Shown: positions 50,692 to 60,356 of the stretch, in pieces
How the letters are laid out: each line of letters starts with the position of its first letter
Numbering within the stretch: position 1 is the first letter of the stretch
Origin: Leptospira dzoumogneensis
Lineage (GTDB): Bacteria; Spirochaetota; Leptospiria; Leptospirales; Leptospiraceae
Length of the DNA: 64,000 nucleotides
Direction: 5' to 3'
NCBI RefSeq assembly: GCF_004770895.1
Contig: NZ_RQHS01000019.1
Location: 186,001 to 250,000 of the forward strand
Program-made: the position numbers and the translations under genes
The notes under the pieces: model-generated
Told to the model about the DNA's origin: nothing
What the model saw: only the letters and a program-made list of their open reading frames with translations
Database searches by the model: none

Positions 50692-51264
50692 TCACTCGTC
50701 GTCATCGTCCTTTTCTTTTTCCGCTTCTATCCGTATTTCAGAGATTACTGCCTGGGCCTCGTCAAAGATCGGCGTCAGGGTAGAAGTATCCGAATCTATT
50801 TCACTCACGGTATCTTCCAGATAATAAGTGCCTTGGGTTGTTAAGAAAAAGAATCGGACCTGATCTAGGTCTGGATTCGGGGTCCAACGGACCTTCTTCC
50901 CTTGTTTCCAAAGATACGCATATTTGTGGATAAGACGTACGGAACTTTTTTTAATACTTTCTCTTCCTCCACCGCCGATGAAAGAAGCTCCTGAAGTTAA
51001 GAAGATACTCGCGTCTCCGGAAAGAAATGTGGCTAAAGTAACTATCTCTCTTTGGGTAGGCCAGTCCATGATGATCCCATAAACGACCGTTTTACCCTTC
51101 GGGTTTTGGATCCCTATATCATCATATTCAGTTTCGAATGCGAGTTCTCTTAATTCTTTATACGGTGTCTTATCAATAGAGGGAGTACACGCCGAGAACA
51201 GCAGAATACTGATTATATTATAAAAACTAAATTTGGATAGAAGGCTCAAAAACTTCTCTGACAT
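50692..51264 (-). CDS. Lipoprotein of unknown function
   Basis: A 190-residue protein with a lipoprotein signal: the lipobox LLFSAC places Cys26 as the lipidated residue. The mature region has strands such as GKTVVYGIIMDWPTQRE and GTYYLEDTVSE and a glycine-rich loop (FIGGGGRESIKKSS), ending in an acidic KEKDDDDE tail. The ATG at 51264 is chosen as the start of the signal; a frame open from 51528 overlaps the next gene and encodes only basic shadow sequence. Not recognised further. Confidence 0.7.
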   Translation of the reverse strand: MSEKFLSLLSKFSFYNIISILLFSACTPSIDKTPYKELRELAFETEYDDIGIQNPKGKTVVYGIIMDWPTQREIVTLATFLSGDASIFLTSGASFIGGGGRESIKKSSVRLIHKYAYLWKQGKKVRWTPNPDLDQVRFFFLTTQGTYYLEDTVSEIDSDTSTLTPIFDEAQAVISEIRIEAEKEKDDDDE

Positions 51265-51400
51265 GAGAATACACCGCTTTATTTTCCAAAGGAATATCTT
51301 TGGAAACCTATCCTGATAGACATCAGGAAAGACTCCTTTTTGCAAAAAGACGGAAAGGAATTTAAGAAAAATTGCTGGATCCGAAAAAATCAAATCCTTC

Positions 51401-51958
51401 TTATTTCTTTTTAGCCTTTTTCTTAGGAGACTTAGATACTGCTTTTTTCTTGGGAGAAACTTTTTTAGGAACGGTTTTCTTCTTAGCGGGTTTTTTCTTA
51501 GAGACCGTCTTTTTTTTACCTTCTTCACTTACGGTAAGGCTTGGGTCTCTTTCCATATTTTTAATGTGAGAAGTATGCCTGAATCTAAGTGCGGACCAAT
51601 CATCGTCTATAGAGATCAATCTTACACCTTCGAAACTGATCTTTCCAAGAGGATCCCAGCCTGCATCCCTATGAATGGATACATTATATTTACGGGATGT
51701 CTTCTTGGGATAGGCTAACCATAAAAGTCCATCGTCTATTAAGGTAGTTGGAACCATAGAAGCAATATTACGGATCTCAACTTCGGTTTGAACGAATGCA
51801 AGTATGAGTCTGTATCTTTTTCCGGACCTTAGTGCTCGATCGACCGGAGCCCCTAAACTGGAAAGTGCGGGTTCGAATTCATAAGGAGAAGATAAAACAC
51901 AAATCTCCCCTTCGCCGGGTTTGAATTGTAATTTACCGAACACGGAATGGATAGCCAT
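51401..51958 (-). CDS. DUF3052-type protein with histone-H1-like lysine-rich tail
   Basis: A 185-residue protein. Residues 1-140 follow DUF3052: a LWLAYPKKTSRKY segment, RDAGWDPLGKISFEGVRL and the closing IDDDWSALRFRH. The last 45 residues consist almost only of Lys, Pro, Ala, Ser, Thr and Val (KKPAKKKTVPKK type), like bacterial histone-H1-like or AlgP tails, and should bind DNA or RNA non-specifically. The ATG at 51958 fits the domain start. Inverted repeats lie in its upstream region. Function is unknown. Confidence 0.75.
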   Translation of the reverse strand: MAIHSVFGKLQFKPGEGEICVLSSPYEFEPALSSLGAPVDRALRSGKRYRLILAFVQTEVEIRNIASMVPTTLIDDGLLWLAYPKKTSRKYNVSIHRDAGWDPLGKISFEGVRLISIDDDWSALRFRHTSHIKNMERDPSLTVSEEGKKKTVSKKKPAKKKTVPKKVSPKKKAVSKSPKKKAKKK

Positions 51959-52311
51959 CGGTAAATAGAATCCTTTTCGCCAAGAAAAGGCAAGCGAGAA
52001 ACCGAAAACATTTTTTTGATCCAATTACATATCCATTGGATATTCTTAAAATACCGACCTTACCCCTGTTTATGGGATACATTGTTTTACCTAGGTAGAT
52101 AACAATTGTTATCCAATGACTAGGAACTAACGTCATGCGCTAAAGGATAAGCTAGTAAGAAGTTTCTACGACAAGAGATACGGATAGTTTTGCCACAGAT
52201 TTTCCTTTTTCTGGAGCCGGGGAAGAACCACAGTATACTGATATATCTCAAACAAAAAAAGGCGAACCGATCGGTCCGCCTTCCCCTTATTCTAAAGTTG
52301 TAAAATTCCTC
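51959..52311 (-). promoter_or_regulatory. Upstream region of the DUF3052 gene with palindromic sites
   Basis: No gene here. It contains a perfect 16-bp palindrome GATAACAATTGTTATC (52098-52113), flanked by CCTAG and CTAGG, and a hyphenated palindrome ATATCCATTGGATAT (52029-52043). The half-site ATCCAAT or its complement recurs at 52019, 52035 and 52111. These look like operator sites for the leftward gene. A terminator for the neighbouring gene sits at 52259-52282. Confidence 0.5.
52259..52282 (-). terminator. Rho-independent terminator after the 52312-53106 gene
   Basis: AAGGCGAACCGA pairs with TCGGTCCGCCTT (one G-U pair) and is followed on the minus strand by seven U. Confidence 0.85.
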
Positions 52312-53106
52312 TTATTGGAATTCCAACATTTTAGAAACCAGTCTTTTCTGGTTCAACTCAAGGTCTCTCAGTTTATGGCGAACGTTCTTGTCCACCTTAC
52401 GAAGGTATTTCTTATACGTTACGATAATCTGTTTTTGTTTATTATAAGGTAGTGGATTGGTTTCCTCATGTAGTTTGGTCTCCACACTAGGAGCCATGGA
52501 CTGAACAGGAGTATCCGGCCAGATCAATTCAGTATCGTGGCTGGAGTAATATTCCAATTTGATCTCTTTATTATTGTTCGGAGTTCTTTTTCCTTCACTT
52601 CCGATCTGAGGTCCTTTTGGATCCACGTTGATCACTCTGCGCATCTCTCTTACGAAAATTTCTCCGTTGGAGTTCGTACGTTTGAATTGCATAATGATCT
52701 TTTCTAATTTTTCAGGATTACTTCCCGGATAGATAAAGATACGTGCGTTATAAAGATAAGTTTTAGGGAAGTCCCAGAAAGATTCTCCGGAACCCATATC
52801 CAATTCCAGATAAGGTTTATTATCCCTGTCTGTTTTTAAGAACTGAGGTAATTCCTGAGGTTCGTCACCGATATAACGTAACGCTTTTTTGGTGGTTTCC
52901 ATCTGAAGGATCTTATTGATCTGATGGATATTTTGAGAGATAGAAGCGTGCAAATTATCTATCTCAATATCGGAAAACCCTGCCTTACGAATTGCTTCGA
53001 TCTGGCGTTCTATTTCTCTTTCTTCCATCGTTAGGATTTTAGGAGCCCCATCTATTTGTATGAATACGGCTAAAAGAGAAATTATAAGAAAGATAAGGGT
53101 TTTCAT
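52312..53106 (-). CDS. Exported protein of unknown function
   Basis: A 264-residue protein with a signal peptide (1-20, ending DGAP). The mature part starts with charged helices (MEEREIERQIEAIRKAG, IHQINKILQ), has a middle beta region (KTYLYNARIFIYPG) and ends in a long basic helix (VRHKLRDLELNQKRLV). AGAAGGAAGG upstream of the ATG indicates good translation. It resembles periplasmic structural proteins in layout and size, but I do not recognise the family. Single-gene unit closed by a terminator. Confidence 0.65.
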   Translation of the reverse strand: MKTLIFLIISLLAVFIQIDGAPKILTMEEREIERQIEAIRKAGFSDIEIDNLHASISQNIHQINKILQMETTKKALRYIGDEPQELPQFLKTDRDNKPYLELDMGSGESFWDFPKTYLYNARIFIYPGSNPEKLEKIIMQFKRTNSNGEIFVREMRRVINVDPKGPQIGSEGKRTPNNNKEIKLEYYSSHDTELIWPDTPVQSMAPSVETKLHEETNPLPYNKQKQIIVTYKKYLRKVDKNVRHKLRDLELNQKRLVSKMLEFQ

Positions 53107-53189
53107 TAGATGCCTTCCTTCTAAATATCGAAAAGACTATACCCTATTCTTGATCCTAAAAAGGATTTTTTCAGGGTTCTTTCCTAATT

Positions 53190-54374
53190 ATGCCTCGAAT
53201 CTTCCGCCCGAATGCCTATTTCGAAGAAGAACTCCGACTTGGAAAATTATTTCCGAGAGAGTTAGAGGCCAGGAATTCGGTCTTAGAATCCTCTTTTTTA
53301 GTCTTAAACTCTTTCCCGGACTCTGCAAAAATTTTAGCCCACTCTCCTCCCGAAGAAAATTGGATCAAATATTGGAGGGAGAAGGGAATACAGATCCCAA
53401 AACCTATTCTTCTCAGAAATCTAAAACAATCTTTGCAAAAGGAAAAAGAGATCCAATTGGAAGAGTGGGGAAAAATCTCCCGTTGGAATTCCAACACCGG
53501 AAATTTAGAGATAGATCAAACACTTGCAGATCCCGCAAAAACGTACGGATCTAAATTAAACCAAAACGATTGGAACCGAGAACATAATGAAGATCTAATT
53601 TCTTATTCCATCCGTAATTCAGAAGATTGGGAGACATTCATAAAAAAGGAAAAAGATCATTTCTCTCCGGATCAAAAATTCGTTTTTAAGACCGAGTTTG
53701 GATTTGCAGGCGCTCAGAAGTTTAGAGATGTTTCCGGGTTAAAAGATCTAGCCTATCTATTCTTAAAGGTAAAAAGAGAACCTTTTTTGATCGAGACCTG
53801 GGCAGATAGAACCAAAGATTTTAGCTTATTATTCTCCGCAAAAAACGGAGAATATAAAATAGAAGAAGGTACGATCCTACTCAACGATCATAAAGGAAAA
53901 TACTCAGGGACCTGGATGGGAGAATTTTTTGAAATCGAAAATTATCTTTCCGGAATGTCGGAAAGTTTTTCTAAGATCTCCAAATTCCATCCAAACTACG
54001 AAGGATATGGTTCCGTGGATTCTTTCTTTTATCGTTCTAAAGGGATCCAAATTTTGCGTAAAATTTCGGAAGTCAATTTCAGATGGACTATGGGCTGTTT
54101 ATTATTGGAGCTTCGACGTAGATTTCCTAAGGAGGGAAACGATCTTCTTCTTTTCTTACCCAAAGTCCAAAACTCAGATCCTTATTCTAGATTAAAAATT
54201 TGGGAGAAGGAAACAGGCTGGGAAATTCTTCCACTTTCCACATTCTTCTCCCCTTATAGAAGACCGAACCAGAAAAACCTAATTTGGGTCCGTCTCCCGG
54301 CCCAAAAAAACCAAGATCCTTGGGAAGAGGCCAAAATCGTTTCGGAAAGCGGCATCCGAGTTCTGGGTCCCTGA
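53190..54374 (+). CDS. ATP-grasp-like protein, possibly degenerate
   Basis: A 394-residue protein. From about residue 165 the order of motifs suggests an ATP-grasp fold: FVFKTEFGFAGAQKFR (nucleotide lysine and glycine-rich loop), FLIETWADRTKDFSLLF, GKYSGTWMG and, near the end, the metal/phosphate segment SEVNFRWTMG. Residues 1-150 are unlike known families. ATP-grasp enzymes join carboxylates to amines or thiols; no partner gene shows the substrate. The ribosome site is weak. It is 94 bases before the COX subunit IV gene. Confidence 0.55.
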   Translation: MPRIFRPNAYFEEELRLGKLFPRELEARNSVLESSFLVLNSFPDSAKILAHSPPEENWIKYWREKGIQIPKPILLRNLKQSLQKEKEIQLEEWGKISRWNSNTGNLEIDQTLADPAKTYGSKLNQNDWNREHNEDLISYSIRNSEDWETFIKKEKDHFSPDQKFVFKTEFGFAGAQKFRDVSGLKDLAYLFLKVKREPFLIETWADRTKDFSLLFSAKNGEYKIEEGTILLNDHKGKYSGTWMGEFFEIENYLSGMSESFSKISKFHPNYEGYGSVDSFFYRSKGIQILRKISEVNFRWTMGCLLLELRRRFPKEGNDLLLFLPKVQNSDPYSRLKIWEKETGWEILPLSTFFSPYRRPNQKNLIWVRLPAQKNQDPWEEAKIVSESGIRVLGP

Positions 54375-54468
54375 AATGTACTTGTGATTCTTTACCTGCC
54401 TCCGAGACTGGTTCCAATCCCTTCGGGGAACTCAGCCTGCAGATATTACTCAGGTTTCAGGAAAAGAG

Positions 54469-55053
54469 ATGGAACTGTTTCTCAATTACGCGCTGTATAT
54501 TATCGTAAGTATCGGATTCTTGATTCCCTTCACTGGATTTGTTGTCGGAGCGGGAGCGATCGTAAATGCTACCGTTGCTGGATTTGCCGTTAACTTGTTG
54601 GCTCAAATCGTAGAAGAGGACAGACTCAAGGCTTATCTCGAAAAGAATAAGTCCACTATGATCGGTCAGGCTTTAATCAAAGCTATCGAAGCAGGTAAGA
54701 CTAAACTAGCACCTGGTTCAGTTTCTTCTCATGCAGAAGAACATGGTCATGGCGGACATCATCTGATCTCCGTTCAGACTTACTCTCTTGTGTTTGCTGC
54801 ACTGATCGTTGGAACTATCATCACCGTATTGGTAGCTCAAGTTGACTTCGGAGCAATGAACACTGTAATCGCTATGCTTGTAGCGACCATCAAAGCTTCC
54901 TTAGTATTAGCTTACTTCATGCACCTTAAATATGATAACGTAATGAACAGAGTGATCTTCGGATCCGGCTTCTTGTTCTTACTTCTTCTGTTCGGATTCT
55001 CCGTAGCGGATATCTACACAAGAGCAAAAATTTTCGCCGGCTTCCCTTACTAA
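54469..55053 (+). CDS. Cytochrome c oxidase subunit IV family membrane protein with N-terminal extension
   Basis: A 194-residue membrane protein. The C-terminal half (about 97-190) has three membrane spans and the conserved ATIKASLVLAYFMHLKYD of prokaryotic COX IV (caa3-type subunit IV). The first 90 residues add one or two spans and a linker helix, with a His-rich hinge (HAEEHGHGGHH). No other oxidase subunit is in the window, so this is either an orphan subunit or part of a split locus. AGGAAAAGAG precedes the ATG. A terminator follows. Confidence 0.78.
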   Translation: MELFLNYALYIIVSIGFLIPFTGFVVGAGAIVNATVAGFAVNLLAQIVEEDRLKAYLEKNKSTMIGQALIKAIEAGKTKLAPGSVSSHAEEHGHGGHHLISVQTYSLVFAALIVGTIITVLVAQVDFGAMNTVIAMLVATIKASLVLAYFMHLKYDNVMNRVIFGSGFLFLLLLFGFSVADIYTRAKIFAGFPY

Positions 55054-55085
55054 TAATAAGACAGCATATGCGAGTATTTCAAAAG

Positions 55086-55109
55086 AACCGGCTTCAAGCC
55101 GGTTTTTTT
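55086..55109 (+). terminator. Rho-independent terminator after the COX IV gene
   Basis: AACCGGCTT pairs with AAGCCGGTT with a very short loop and is followed by a T run. Confidence 0.88.
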
Positions 55110-55258
55110 GTAGCCTAAGGTTTTCCTTCCAGCGCAAGAAATAGGCTTGAAGACAGGGTTGGTAGACGTTAAAGTCTGCGCAATCGATTCGGTTTGGTCC
55201 GGCCTACTTTTCAGAAGAAGAAAAAGTTAAACTCAATCAAATATTCGGAAATTTGAAC

Positions 55259-55885
55259 ATGATCCTATTAGAACGTTACAGTCTAGGTTTCTTACTACCG
55301 GGGATCATTTTATGTTTTGCCTGTATCGAAAAAGTTCCTGAGATCAAAAAAACAATCGAGATCCCTGAACTTGGTTTAGTGTTAAATTACGAAGGATGGA
55401 TCTATGAAGAATATGATTCAAACCGAGATAGTTCAGATCCGAATCGTTCTAAGAATAAAAGAGAATCCCAAAACGATAAAAATATTAAGGTGATGTTCTA
55501 TCTTTTCGAGCCTGAACAAAACAAGGGTTCCGAGATCAGGACCAATATCAATTTTGTGTCGGAACCGATCCCTGCAAAATATTCCAAAGCAACCTTAGAA
55601 GATTACGTGGCTTCTATCAGCGGATTGTATTCGAATATATATAAAGAATACGAAATACTTTCGGTTCCTCAAAAATGCGGTTTCGGAAAAGAGAAATGTA
55701 TCTTTTTTGAATCCAAGTTCGTTCTTCCAAACACTCCGGAAAAAAAACAGATCCGGACCCTTCAATGGATCTTTTTCAAAGAAGGAAATGTTTATATATT
55801 TACTGGAACAGTGCCTGAGTCGGAGTTTTCGGAGAAGAATAAAAAGATCTTAAACACGATCCAAACTCTGACTGAAAAGATATAA
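55259..55885 (+). CDS. Lipoprotein with PsbP/DcrB-like domain
   Basis: A 208-residue protein with a lipoprotein signal (lipobox LCFAC, Cys22). The mature part shows a pattern of the PsbP/DUF1795 kind: an N-terminal strand around GLVLNYEGWIYEEY, a lysine-rich loop, and the closing WIFFKEGNVYIFTGTVPESEF with KKILNTIQTL. Two further cysteines (CGFGKEKC) may form a disulfide. The ATG at 55259 follows an in-frame TTG at 55253. Function unknown. Confidence 0.65.
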   Translation: MILLERYSLGFLLPGIILCFACIEKVPEIKKTIEIPELGLVLNYEGWIYEEYDSNRDSSDPNRSKNKRESQNDKNIKVMFYLFEPEQNKGSEIRTNINFVSEPIPAKYSKATLEDYVASISGLYSNIYKEYEILSVPQKCGFGKEKCIFFESKFVLPNTPEKKQIRTLQWIFFKEGNVYIFTGTVPESEFSEKNKKILNTIQTLTEKI

Positions 55886-55892
55886 CCCTCGA

Positions 55893-57047
55893 TTAACTGC
55901 GTCTTAAAGACTTAGGCTTTTTATCTTCCGTAATATCTTCGTAGTCTACTAGAAGTTTGTAGATCGAGACCGCGTCCTTCCAGATATGGATCCTACCTTC
56001 CTTGTTCAGATTCCGAACATACTCATTTACTTCTGAAAGGCGGGATCTAAAGAAATAGAATAACTTTTTATCTTCTATCGCTATATGGCTTACCAGCCAA
56101 TCCTTTAAATCCTGGATCAAAATTGCCAAAGATTCCAGCTCTTCCTTTTCACTTCTTTCTATCATATCGTTAATTAGAATATTAAATCTCTCATGTTGTT
56201 TTTGGTGATTTTTTTCACCGATATAATGGAAATTATGCATGATAGCTTCTTCCGTATTAAAATGTTCACGGATATATTCTATCGTTTCATAGATGGCTTC
56301 CTTTAACTGAGCGCTCAAGGAGTCCGCGTCTATCTCTTGTTTTAATCTTTGTTTATATAGTTTGTCCGTTTTTACCAATAGTTGTAAAAGCCATAGGTGT
56401 TGGATATCCACGATCGCGATCCCGGTTTTGAGTTTATATCGATACCATAGGTCCGAGATCAGTTTTAGATTTTCTTCTCCCAGTTTTTTGAATTCTATAG
56501 AGACCTCTTGTCTTCCGGAGAACAAAACCAACTGGTATAATCTTTCAATCTCATCCGCATAACTGGACGCATGTAAATGCCTCTGCATCCAATCCGTTAC
56601 TTTATCATCAACATGGACCATAGCAGCATCCACGTATTGTCTGTCCTCGCTCAGTATATGTCTAAACAGCCATTTTTTTAGGTTTTTAAGAAGATCCAAA
56701 ACCGCGTTCTCAAAATCTCCTTCGAAACTTTTACGGACACGGTTCCTTAAAGCGGTGATAAACCGCATATGTTGTAATCTATGTTGTCCTAGTTTTGTGT
56801 AGCCGATACTCTCTAAAAGTTTTTCTTCAAGAGCGAAATGTTCCGTCGCATAATCCAAGGTTTTAGAAAGCGCATTCGTAAATGTAACTTCCAATTCGGA
56901 TCTAGTTCCCGACTCCAGTTTATCTTCCAAGTCCGCAAGGATCCCGATCAACCACAGATGTTGTTTGTCTATTTCAGGAATTCCTAAAGAAAGATCGAAT
57001 GTCTTCCAAATGCCTCTGATTTTTTCTATAACCCTTTCGTCATACAT
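55893..57047 (-). CDS. Tandem hemerythrin-domain protein
   Basis: A 384-residue soluble protein with two bacteriohemerythrin domains, at about 18-140 and 205-345. Each has the diiron ligands in order: domain 1 IDKQHLWL, TEHFALEE, GQHRLQH and HILSED; domain 2 VDIQHLWL, REHFNTEE, KNHQKQH and HIAIED. Such proteins bind oxygen, or sense or buffer oxygen, nitric oxide or iron. Both sites look complete. AAGGA lies nine bases before the ATG. No output domain is attached. Confidence 0.88.
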   Translation of the reverse strand: MYDERVIEKIRGIWKTFDLSLGIPEIDKQHLWLIGILADLEDKLESGTRSELEVTFTNALSKTLDYATEHFALEEKLLESIGYTKLGQHRLQHMRFITALRNRVRKSFEGDFENAVLDLLKNLKKWLFRHILSEDRQYVDAAMVHVDDKVTDWMQRHLHASSYADEIERLYQLVLFSGRQEVSIEFKKLGEENLKLISDLWYRYKLKTGIAIVDIQHLWLLQLLVKTDKLYKQRLKQEIDADSLSAQLKEAIYETIEYIREHFNTEEAIMHNFHYIGEKNHQKQHERFNILINDMIERSEKEELESLAILIQDLKDWLVSHIAIEDKKLFYFFRSRLSEVNEYVRNLNKEGRIHIWKDAVSIYKLLVDYEDITEDKKPKSLRRS

Positions 57048-57180
57048 GAGATCATCCTTATAGCTGTTTTACGGAAAACTGTTACAAGGATTCGTGAGTA
57101 AGCTTCAGAACGAATCAGAAATCGAACGAAAGGAATTGATTTATATCAAATGGAAAGAAGAGAGATATTCAAAAAGTAAA

Positions 57181-57738
57181 TCAAATGCCGTATCTTTTGA
57201 TGATAGACTTTGCTTCTTCTACAAAAGAATTTTCTTCTTCTTTTGTGAAAGGTTTGAATACGTTCTCTTGGAATCTTTTCGCTAATTGTATGTATTCCAA
57301 ACAACCTGCGATACTCATCTCGGGTTTTGCTTTTTTTTCGTAAATGACGATGTCCCCGTTCTTAGGGAGCACCATAGCTCTCGGAGGAATTTTTTTACCA
57401 CCTCGGATCATACAACCCGCAAGTATCATCGCACCGTCTCCGATCACTGCCTCGTCCAAAATGACAACACCGATCCCGATCAAACAACCCTTACCGATCT
57501 TACAACCGTGAAGCATCGTATTATGACCTACTAATGTATAATCATCTATGAATAAGCTTCCGGTAGAATCAGTATGAAGAGTGCTATTATCTTGGATATT
57601 AACACCTTCACCCAATTTGATCTCATTCAGATCCGCACGAACAACAGCACCCGGCCAGAGAGAAGATAGAGGTCCCATCTCCAACATACCGAATGCAGTC
57701 GCAGCCGGATGGATGAATGCTGTCTCGTGAATTTTCAT
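57181..57738 (-). CDS. Gamma carbonic anhydrase family protein
   Basis: A 185-residue left-handed beta-helix protein of the gamma-class carbonic anhydrase group (YrdA/PaaY-like). The metal histidines appear in the NIQDNSTLH and GHNTMLHGC motifs. It has the usual short C-terminal helix (AKRFQENVFKPF). Many relatives lack strong carbonic anhydrase activity. It starts three bases after the pheT stop and is likely cotranscribed with it. Confidence 0.88.
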   Translation of the reverse strand: MKIHETAFIHPAATAFGMLEMGPLSSLWPGAVVRADLNEIKLGEGVNIQDNSTLHTDSTGSLFIDDYTLVGHNTMLHGCKIGKGCLIGIGVVILDEAVIGDGAMILAGCMIRGGKKIPPRAMVLPKNGDIVIYEKKAKPEMSIAGCLEYIQLAKRFQENVFKPFTKEEENSFVEEAKSIIKRYGI

Positions 57739-57741
57739 AGT

Positions 57742-60144
57742 TTAACGAAGAGGATAACCGGAAGAATTTGCGATCTGGATGAGACGATCCGTAATCTCTT
57801 TGATCCTTTCCTGGGTTAAATTCTTGTCCTGGCTCAAAAGTTTAAATCTATAAGAAACGGATTTTTTATCTTCCGGAAGATTTCCGCCGGTAAATACGAC
57901 GGTAACTTTTACGTCCTGTAACTCGGGGAATTTTTCTTGGACAGCCAAGTCACTGAATTTGGAAGAAGATTCATTCAGATCCATCACCAAAGAAAGATCT
58001 ATCTCCGTTTGAGGGAAATGAGAAGGAGCAGCAAAATAGTTTTTGTTTCTATCTTGGGTCCAAACTTCTAATAAGGAAGCGAACTCAAATCTTCCTAAAA
58101 TAACTCTCTTCTTGATATCAGCAGTATCCAAAGCGGCAGGATGAGCGTATCCCAACTCTCCCGCTTTTTTACCGGAAACAAATAAGGAAAGAGAAGCCTT
58201 AGGATGGAAGTAACTTTTTTCTTCTATCTTCCATTCGATCTCTCTTAAGTTTAAATGTCTTAATACTTTTTCAATGCCGGTCCTTGTTTCTAAAAAATCG
58301 GACTCTAAAACATTTAGATCCTTTTCGTTGGACTTCCTACCGAAGGATACCGCCCAAACAAACCATTTTGACTCGTTGAAAGGCTCTTCCGCTTTTTTAT
58401 AAGTGCGTCCGAACTCGAAAATTCTCAGTTTTTCGAATCGATCAGAATTAAACCTGATATTTTTCAATAGAGAAGGATATAAAGAAGTCCTCAAATAAGC
58501 CTGCTCATCCGGCATTGCATTTAGGATCTTAATGGAATCTTTTACTTCTTCAAAAGAATTATCTTTAGAGGAAGCATAAGAATAATTGAATACTTCGTTG
58601 TATCCCAGGATTTGGGAGAAGGTCCGTTTTAAATGTTTTTCCAGCTCTCTAGAAAAATTCCGAGTGGGAGGTTTTACATCCGAAGCCAATGGGCGAACCG
58701 GAATAGATGCATATCCTAAAGTTCGGCCTATCTCTTCTACTATATCTTCCGGAATGGTGATATCGTAATTATGCCTGTATTTTGGAACAAGAACCTTAAC
58801 AGTATTTCCCTTCCATTCAGTCGAAAAGGAAAGTTGTTTTAAGATCTTATCCGAAGTAGATTGATCGATCTCTGTTCCTAGTTTTTTATTTAAGAAGTCT
58901 AGGCTGACTTCGATCTCCACTTTTTTATCCGCAGTATGAATGTATCCGGAAGGAAGGCTCGCTTTCAGATCAGGACAACCATTCTCTTTCAGAAGATTTA
59001 AAGCTCTCTTTATGATCGGAAGAGTGGTTGTTGCTTCGAGCCCTTTTTCGTAACGAACAGAAGACTCGGAACGGATCCCCGTTTTCCGAATGGACTTACG
59101 GACGAACTCTCTTGGGAAAACTGCGGATTCTAAAATTACTTTTTTGGAATTGGAATCCACTGCGGTATCTGCACCGCCCATCACACCTGCTATGGCGACA
59201 CCTTTTTTAGAATTACGAATGATCAGAATTTCAGGATCAAGTTTAGGAGAAGTTTCGTCTAGAAGTAAGAAACTTTCATCCTTCTTCGCGTAATCCACTT
59301 CTAATTCAATCCCACCTAGTCCGGATAATTTATCCGAATCAAAGAAATGTGTAGGCTGTCCTGCTTCCAATAATAGATAATTGGAAACATCCACCACATT
59401 ATTGATCACCCTCACTCCACATTTTTTCAAACGAGAACGAACGGTTTTGTTAGAAGGTTTGATCTGGATTCCTTCGATAGAAGATGAATAATAAGAATGT
59501 GCGTATTCCGTTTCTTTTACCTTTGGAGAAGCCAGGTCTTTGGAAAATTCCCAGTTCGTTTCGAAAGGATTGAATTTGATCGGTAAATTTAATTGGGCTG
59601 CAAGTTCTCTTGCAAATCCGAAATGGCTCCATAGATCCGGACGATGTGTGATAGATTTATTATCAATATCGAAAATAGTATCTCTGAACCCAAAATACTC
59701 TCTTAAGTTCTGACCAGGTTTTGCTTCCGGATCATCCAGGACCATAACACCTGCATCTTCCTCGGATAGTCCCAGTTCTTTTTCGGAACAAAGCATTCCG
59801 GAACTTTTTACTCCACGAAGTTCTGACTCTAGGATTTTTTTATCTCCCAACTCCGCACCTGGAATAGCAAGCGGGACCAAGTCCCCTACTTTTAAATTAG
59901 GAGCACCTGAAACGATTTGGATCTTATTTTTTCCGTCAGAAACCTGAGCGACTTGGAGTTTATCTGCCTGAGGATGTTTTTCTAAAGATTCGATCTTAAC
60001 TAAAACAACCTTCTCCAAATGAGAAAAATAATCCTCTACCCCATCCACTTCGCATATAGAAGCCGCAATTTTTTTCAGGATATCCTCGAGGGACACATCC
60101 TTAATAGGGGTAAAATCGTTAATCCAATCCAGGGATAATTTCAC
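57742..60144 (-). CDS. pheT: Phenylalanine--tRNA ligase beta subunit
   Basis: The larger subunit of the alpha2-beta2 enzyme that charges tRNA-Phe. The 800-residue protein has the EMAP/tRNA-binding domain (about 40-150, [19 protein letters not shown] and [12 protein letters not shown]), the B3/B4 editing domain, B5 ([21 protein letters not shown]) and the C-terminal FDX-ACB domain ([17 protein letters not shown]). It starts at GTG with AGGAG nine bases upstream. The alpha subunit gene pheS is not next to it in this window. Confidence 0.96.
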   Translation of the reverse strand: MKLSLDWINDFTPIKDVSLEDILKKIAASICEVDGVEDYFSHLEKVVLVKIESLEKHPQADKLQVAQVSDGKNKIQIVSGAPNLKVGDLVPLAIPGAELGDKKILESELRGVKSSGMLCSEKELGLSEEDAGVMVLDDPEAKPGQNLREYFGFRDTIFDIDNKSITHRPDLWSHFGFARELAAQLNLPIKFNPFETNWEFSKDLASPKVKETEYAHSYYSSSIEGIQIKPSNKTVRSRLKKCGVRVINNVVDVSNYLLLEAGQPTHFFDSDKLSGLGGIELEVDYAKKDESFLLLDETSPKLDPEILIIRNSKKGVAIAGVMGGADTAVDSNSKKVILESAVFPREFVRKSIRKTGIRSESSVRYEKGLEATTTLPIIKRALNLLKENGCPDLKASLPSGYIHTADKKVEIEVSLDFLNKKLGTEIDQSTSDKILKQLSFSTEWKGNTVKVLVPKYRHNYDITIPEDIVEEIGRTLGYASIPVRPLASDVKPPTRNFSRELEKHLKRTFSQILGYNEVFNYSYASSKDNSFEEVKDSIKILNAMPDEQAYLRTSLYPSLLKNIRFNSDRFEKLRIFEFGRTYKKAEEPFNESKWFVWAVSFGRKSNEKDLNVLESDFLETRTGIEKVLRHLNLREIEWKIEEKSYFHPKASLSLFVSGKKAGELGYAHPAALDTADIKKRVILGRFEFASLLEVWTQDRNKNYFAAPSHFPQTEIDLSLVMDLNESSSKFSDLAVQEKFPELQDVKVTVVFTGGNLPEDKKSVSYRFKLLSQDKNLTQERIKEITDRLIQIANSSGYPLR

Positions 60145-60356
60145 GTAAACTGTCTCCTAAGGCCGAATATCTGGCGGAGTAGTTTAACAAAAGCGGATAG
60201 AGGGGGCTAGTGTCCAGCAGTAAACTATCGTAAGTTTGTCCTGTTATTAATACGTTCTGACCAAAAGTAAAACCCTGATTGCAGGTTCCCCAAAAAGCAG
60301 AGCCGAACAGGAATATATAAAACTATATTCGCTTCTCCCTGAAACCCATAAGCAGA

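Noticed and set aside
51875..51900. T-arm-like GGGTTCGAATTC suggesting a tRNA
   Set aside because: It is within the DUF3052 coding region and no acceptor, D or anticodon stems surround it.
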